A stretch of DNA of 64,000 nt from Chryseobacterium sp. StRB126 (lineage in GTDB: Bacteria; Bacteroidota; Bacteroidia; Flavobacteriales; Weeksellaceae). Position 1 is the stretch's first letter; every line of letters begins with the position of its first letter. Location of the stretch: NCBI RefSeq assembly GCF_000829375.1, contig NZ_AP014624.1, forward strand, positions 1,860,001 to 1,924,000, read 5' to 3'. The position numbers and the translations under genes are program-made. Below, piece by piece: positions 62,718 through 64,000 of the stretch. The notes beneath the pieces were generated by a model. It saw only the letters and a program-made list of their open reading frames with translations, searched no databases and was not told where the DNA came from.

Positions 62718-64000
62718 TTATTCAAAATTACTGTACAATTGATTTTCCTGAATGATAGTCTGGCTATCGCTAGATAAATAATCGTCACCAGTATCAGCCA
62801 GAATTTTAGAATCCTGAAGAAGTTTTCCGTCTACATTATAAATTTTTAATAGAATCCACTTTCCACTGCGCTCAAGTTCTTTTGCCCCACTATAATCTTT
62901 TATTCTGATTTTTCCGCTTTGAAGAATACCTCCTTTTACAGAAGCTTTGTTAGCTGCTTTACCTTTTACATACTGTACAATCTGACCTGTAAAACTGTAA
63001 TCCTCCTCATCCTCATTTACAGGTTGATTATAGGTGAACAAAATAGTACCTTTATTGTCATAGACTGTTGCATCGTAAGCGTTTTGCTTGGCATTTAACT
63101 TCTTCTCAAACTTTAGCTTCTTTTCTTCAGTGTAGTTTCTTGTATTCACCAGAACACCATCCTTATACTGCATTTCAGTAAGACCTTCGTAAGCAGTACC
63201 ATTGTAAGGCATATCTTCCTTATATGTTAAAGTAGATCTTAGTTTGCCGTCCGGAGCATAGTATTTAATTTCCTGAGTAGAACCATCTTTTAGTGTCTTT
63301 TCTGTAGTAAGTTTTCCTTCTTCATCAAATTCCTTATTAAGAACCTGTGAACCTCCTTTATAAACATCTATGGTAGAAATATAGCTGTAATCATAACTGA
63401 ATTGATAATCTTCACCATCCATAGGGGTATAGGTATCATTTTCCTTATCATATTGATACGTCAGATTTGCTATGATTTTTCCGGATTCATCATACGTGGT
63501 TTTGGAACCCTCTTTTTTACCTCTTTTCTGCTCCTGAAGAACCTTTCCGCTTTTAGCATAGATAATACCTTCTTTGATAGTACCGTCGCTTTTGTATTTT
63601 TCAATTTTGGAAATCCTCATCGGATTATAGTAATAGTCTACCAGTGTTCCATCGTTGTTGGATTCAGAGCTGAGACTGCCAATATACTTCCCCTTTTCAC
63701 CATAATATTTATTCACATAATTGCCGTCTTTACTGGTAATGGTTTCACTTCTGATCCCTTTGATATCCTCATCATAAATAATGGTTTGGGTAGGAGCGGA
63801 ATTCTCATATAGAGTAAGGGTGTTATAATAATACTCATTTTCCGGATCCTTATAGCTGATCATTTTTCCTGAAAAGGTACCATCAGTCTTGTAAATCATA
63901 TCCTCCAACAGCCTGCCTTTAGCGTCATAAGATTGGGACACTCCAACTTGTTTACCGTTAGAATAGGTCACAACGCTCATTACTTTTCCTTCAGGCGTGT
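62718..64000 (-). CDS. YwqK/MORN-like repeat protein, 5' end cut by window edge
   Basis: The frame is open to position 64000 without a stop; an internal ATG at 63980 is preceded by in-frame TPEGKV codons, so the true start is outside. The visible residues consist of repeated units of the type (T/Y)YDE(S/E)GK(I/L)..., for example YDAKGRLLED, YAKSGKVLQEQKRG, YDESGKIIANLTYQ, FDEEGKLTTEKTLKDGS and YAPDGKLRSTLTY, as in YwqK antitoxin-like or MORN-repeat beta proteins. Function is unknown. The C-terminus ends in a polar QLYSNFE tail. Confidence 0.75.
   Translation of the reverse strand, partial: TPEGKVMSVVTYSNGKQVGVSQSYDAKGRLLEDMIYKTDGTFSGKMISYKDPENEYYYNTLTLYENSAPTQTIIYDEDIKGIRSETITSKDGNYVNKYYGEKGKYIGSLSSESNNDGTLVDYYYNPMRISKIEKYKSDGTIKEGIIYAKSGKVLQEQKRGKKEGSKTTYDESGKIIANLTYQYDKENDTYTPMDGEDYQFSYDYSYISTIDVYKGGSQVLNKEFDEEGKLTTEKTLKDGSTQEIKYYAPDGKLRSTLTYKEDMPYNGTAYEGLTEMQYKDGVLVNTRNYTEEKKLKFEKKLNAKQNAYDATVYDNKGTILFTYNQPVNEDEEDYSFTGQIVQYVKGKAANKASVKGGILQSGKIRIKDYSGAKELERSGKWILLKIYNVDGKLLQDSKILADTGDDYLSSDSQTIIQENQLYSNFE

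Overview
The window is a low-GC chromosomal segment from a member of the Bacteroidota, most likely a flavobacterium of the Chryseobacterium/Weeksellaceae type. The grounds are: seven proteins with type IX secretion (T9SS) C-terminal sorting domains; repeated promoters with the Bacteroidota -7 box TAnnTTTG; no Shine-Dalgarno sequences in front of most starts; and Bacteroidota-specific families (DUF3098, the TIGR02757-like family, DUF4280 PAAR-like protein). The genus is inferred from gene content and style, not from a search. I see no tRNA, rRNA or CRISPR array.

Layout. 1-4.4 kb: cut membrane protein, CPBP protease, rdgB, then rnz with a TIGR02757-like gene and a membrane protein with a heptad coiled coil. 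4.5-13.3 kb: three tandem paralogues of very large T9SS type B surface proteins, each with its own promoter and terminator. 13.4-17.8 kb: core genes rsmA, ftsX, a DUF3098 gene, uppP, truB and an RsuA/RluF-type pseudouridine synthase. 18-29.2 kb: a beta-propeller lipoprotein, a five-repeat helix-hairpin-helix protein, a MerR regulator, a T9SS metalloprotease, an AraC regulator, ccoG, an SMP-30 lipoprotein and a DEAD-box helicase. 29.5-34.0 kb: a Type III restriction-modification pair (mod, res). 34.1-43.2 kb: rpsA, two more T9SS proteins (vWA and M36 metalloprotease), a DMT transporter and an alpha/beta hydrolase.

43.4-53.2 kb is the most unusual part. It is a ten-gene same-strand run: an unrecognised 329-aa protein, a DUF4280 PAAR-like protein translationally coupled to an unrecognised 1045-aa protein, then lipoproteins, multi-pass and DUF3592 membrane proteins and a small soluble protein, closed by a bidirectional terminator. 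I read it as a candidate contact-dependent (type VI-like) effector module with envelope-located immunity or accessory genes. This is inference.

53.2-64 kb: divergent MFS efflux and AraC genes, an SRPBCC protein, a repeat-rich intergenic zone, an IS1182-type insertion sequence placed 24 bp after rplS, rplS, a T9SS phosphoesterase, a 285-bp tandem duplication, and a YwqK/MORN-like repeat protein cut by the right edge.

Non-coding structure is rich. There is a 221/222-bp MITE-like element in two inverted copies (36.4 and 55.2 kb), a 133-bp direct repeat with one mismatch, a dispersed hairpin repeat family of which one copy sits in frame inside the mod gene, and several candidate regulatory palindromes.
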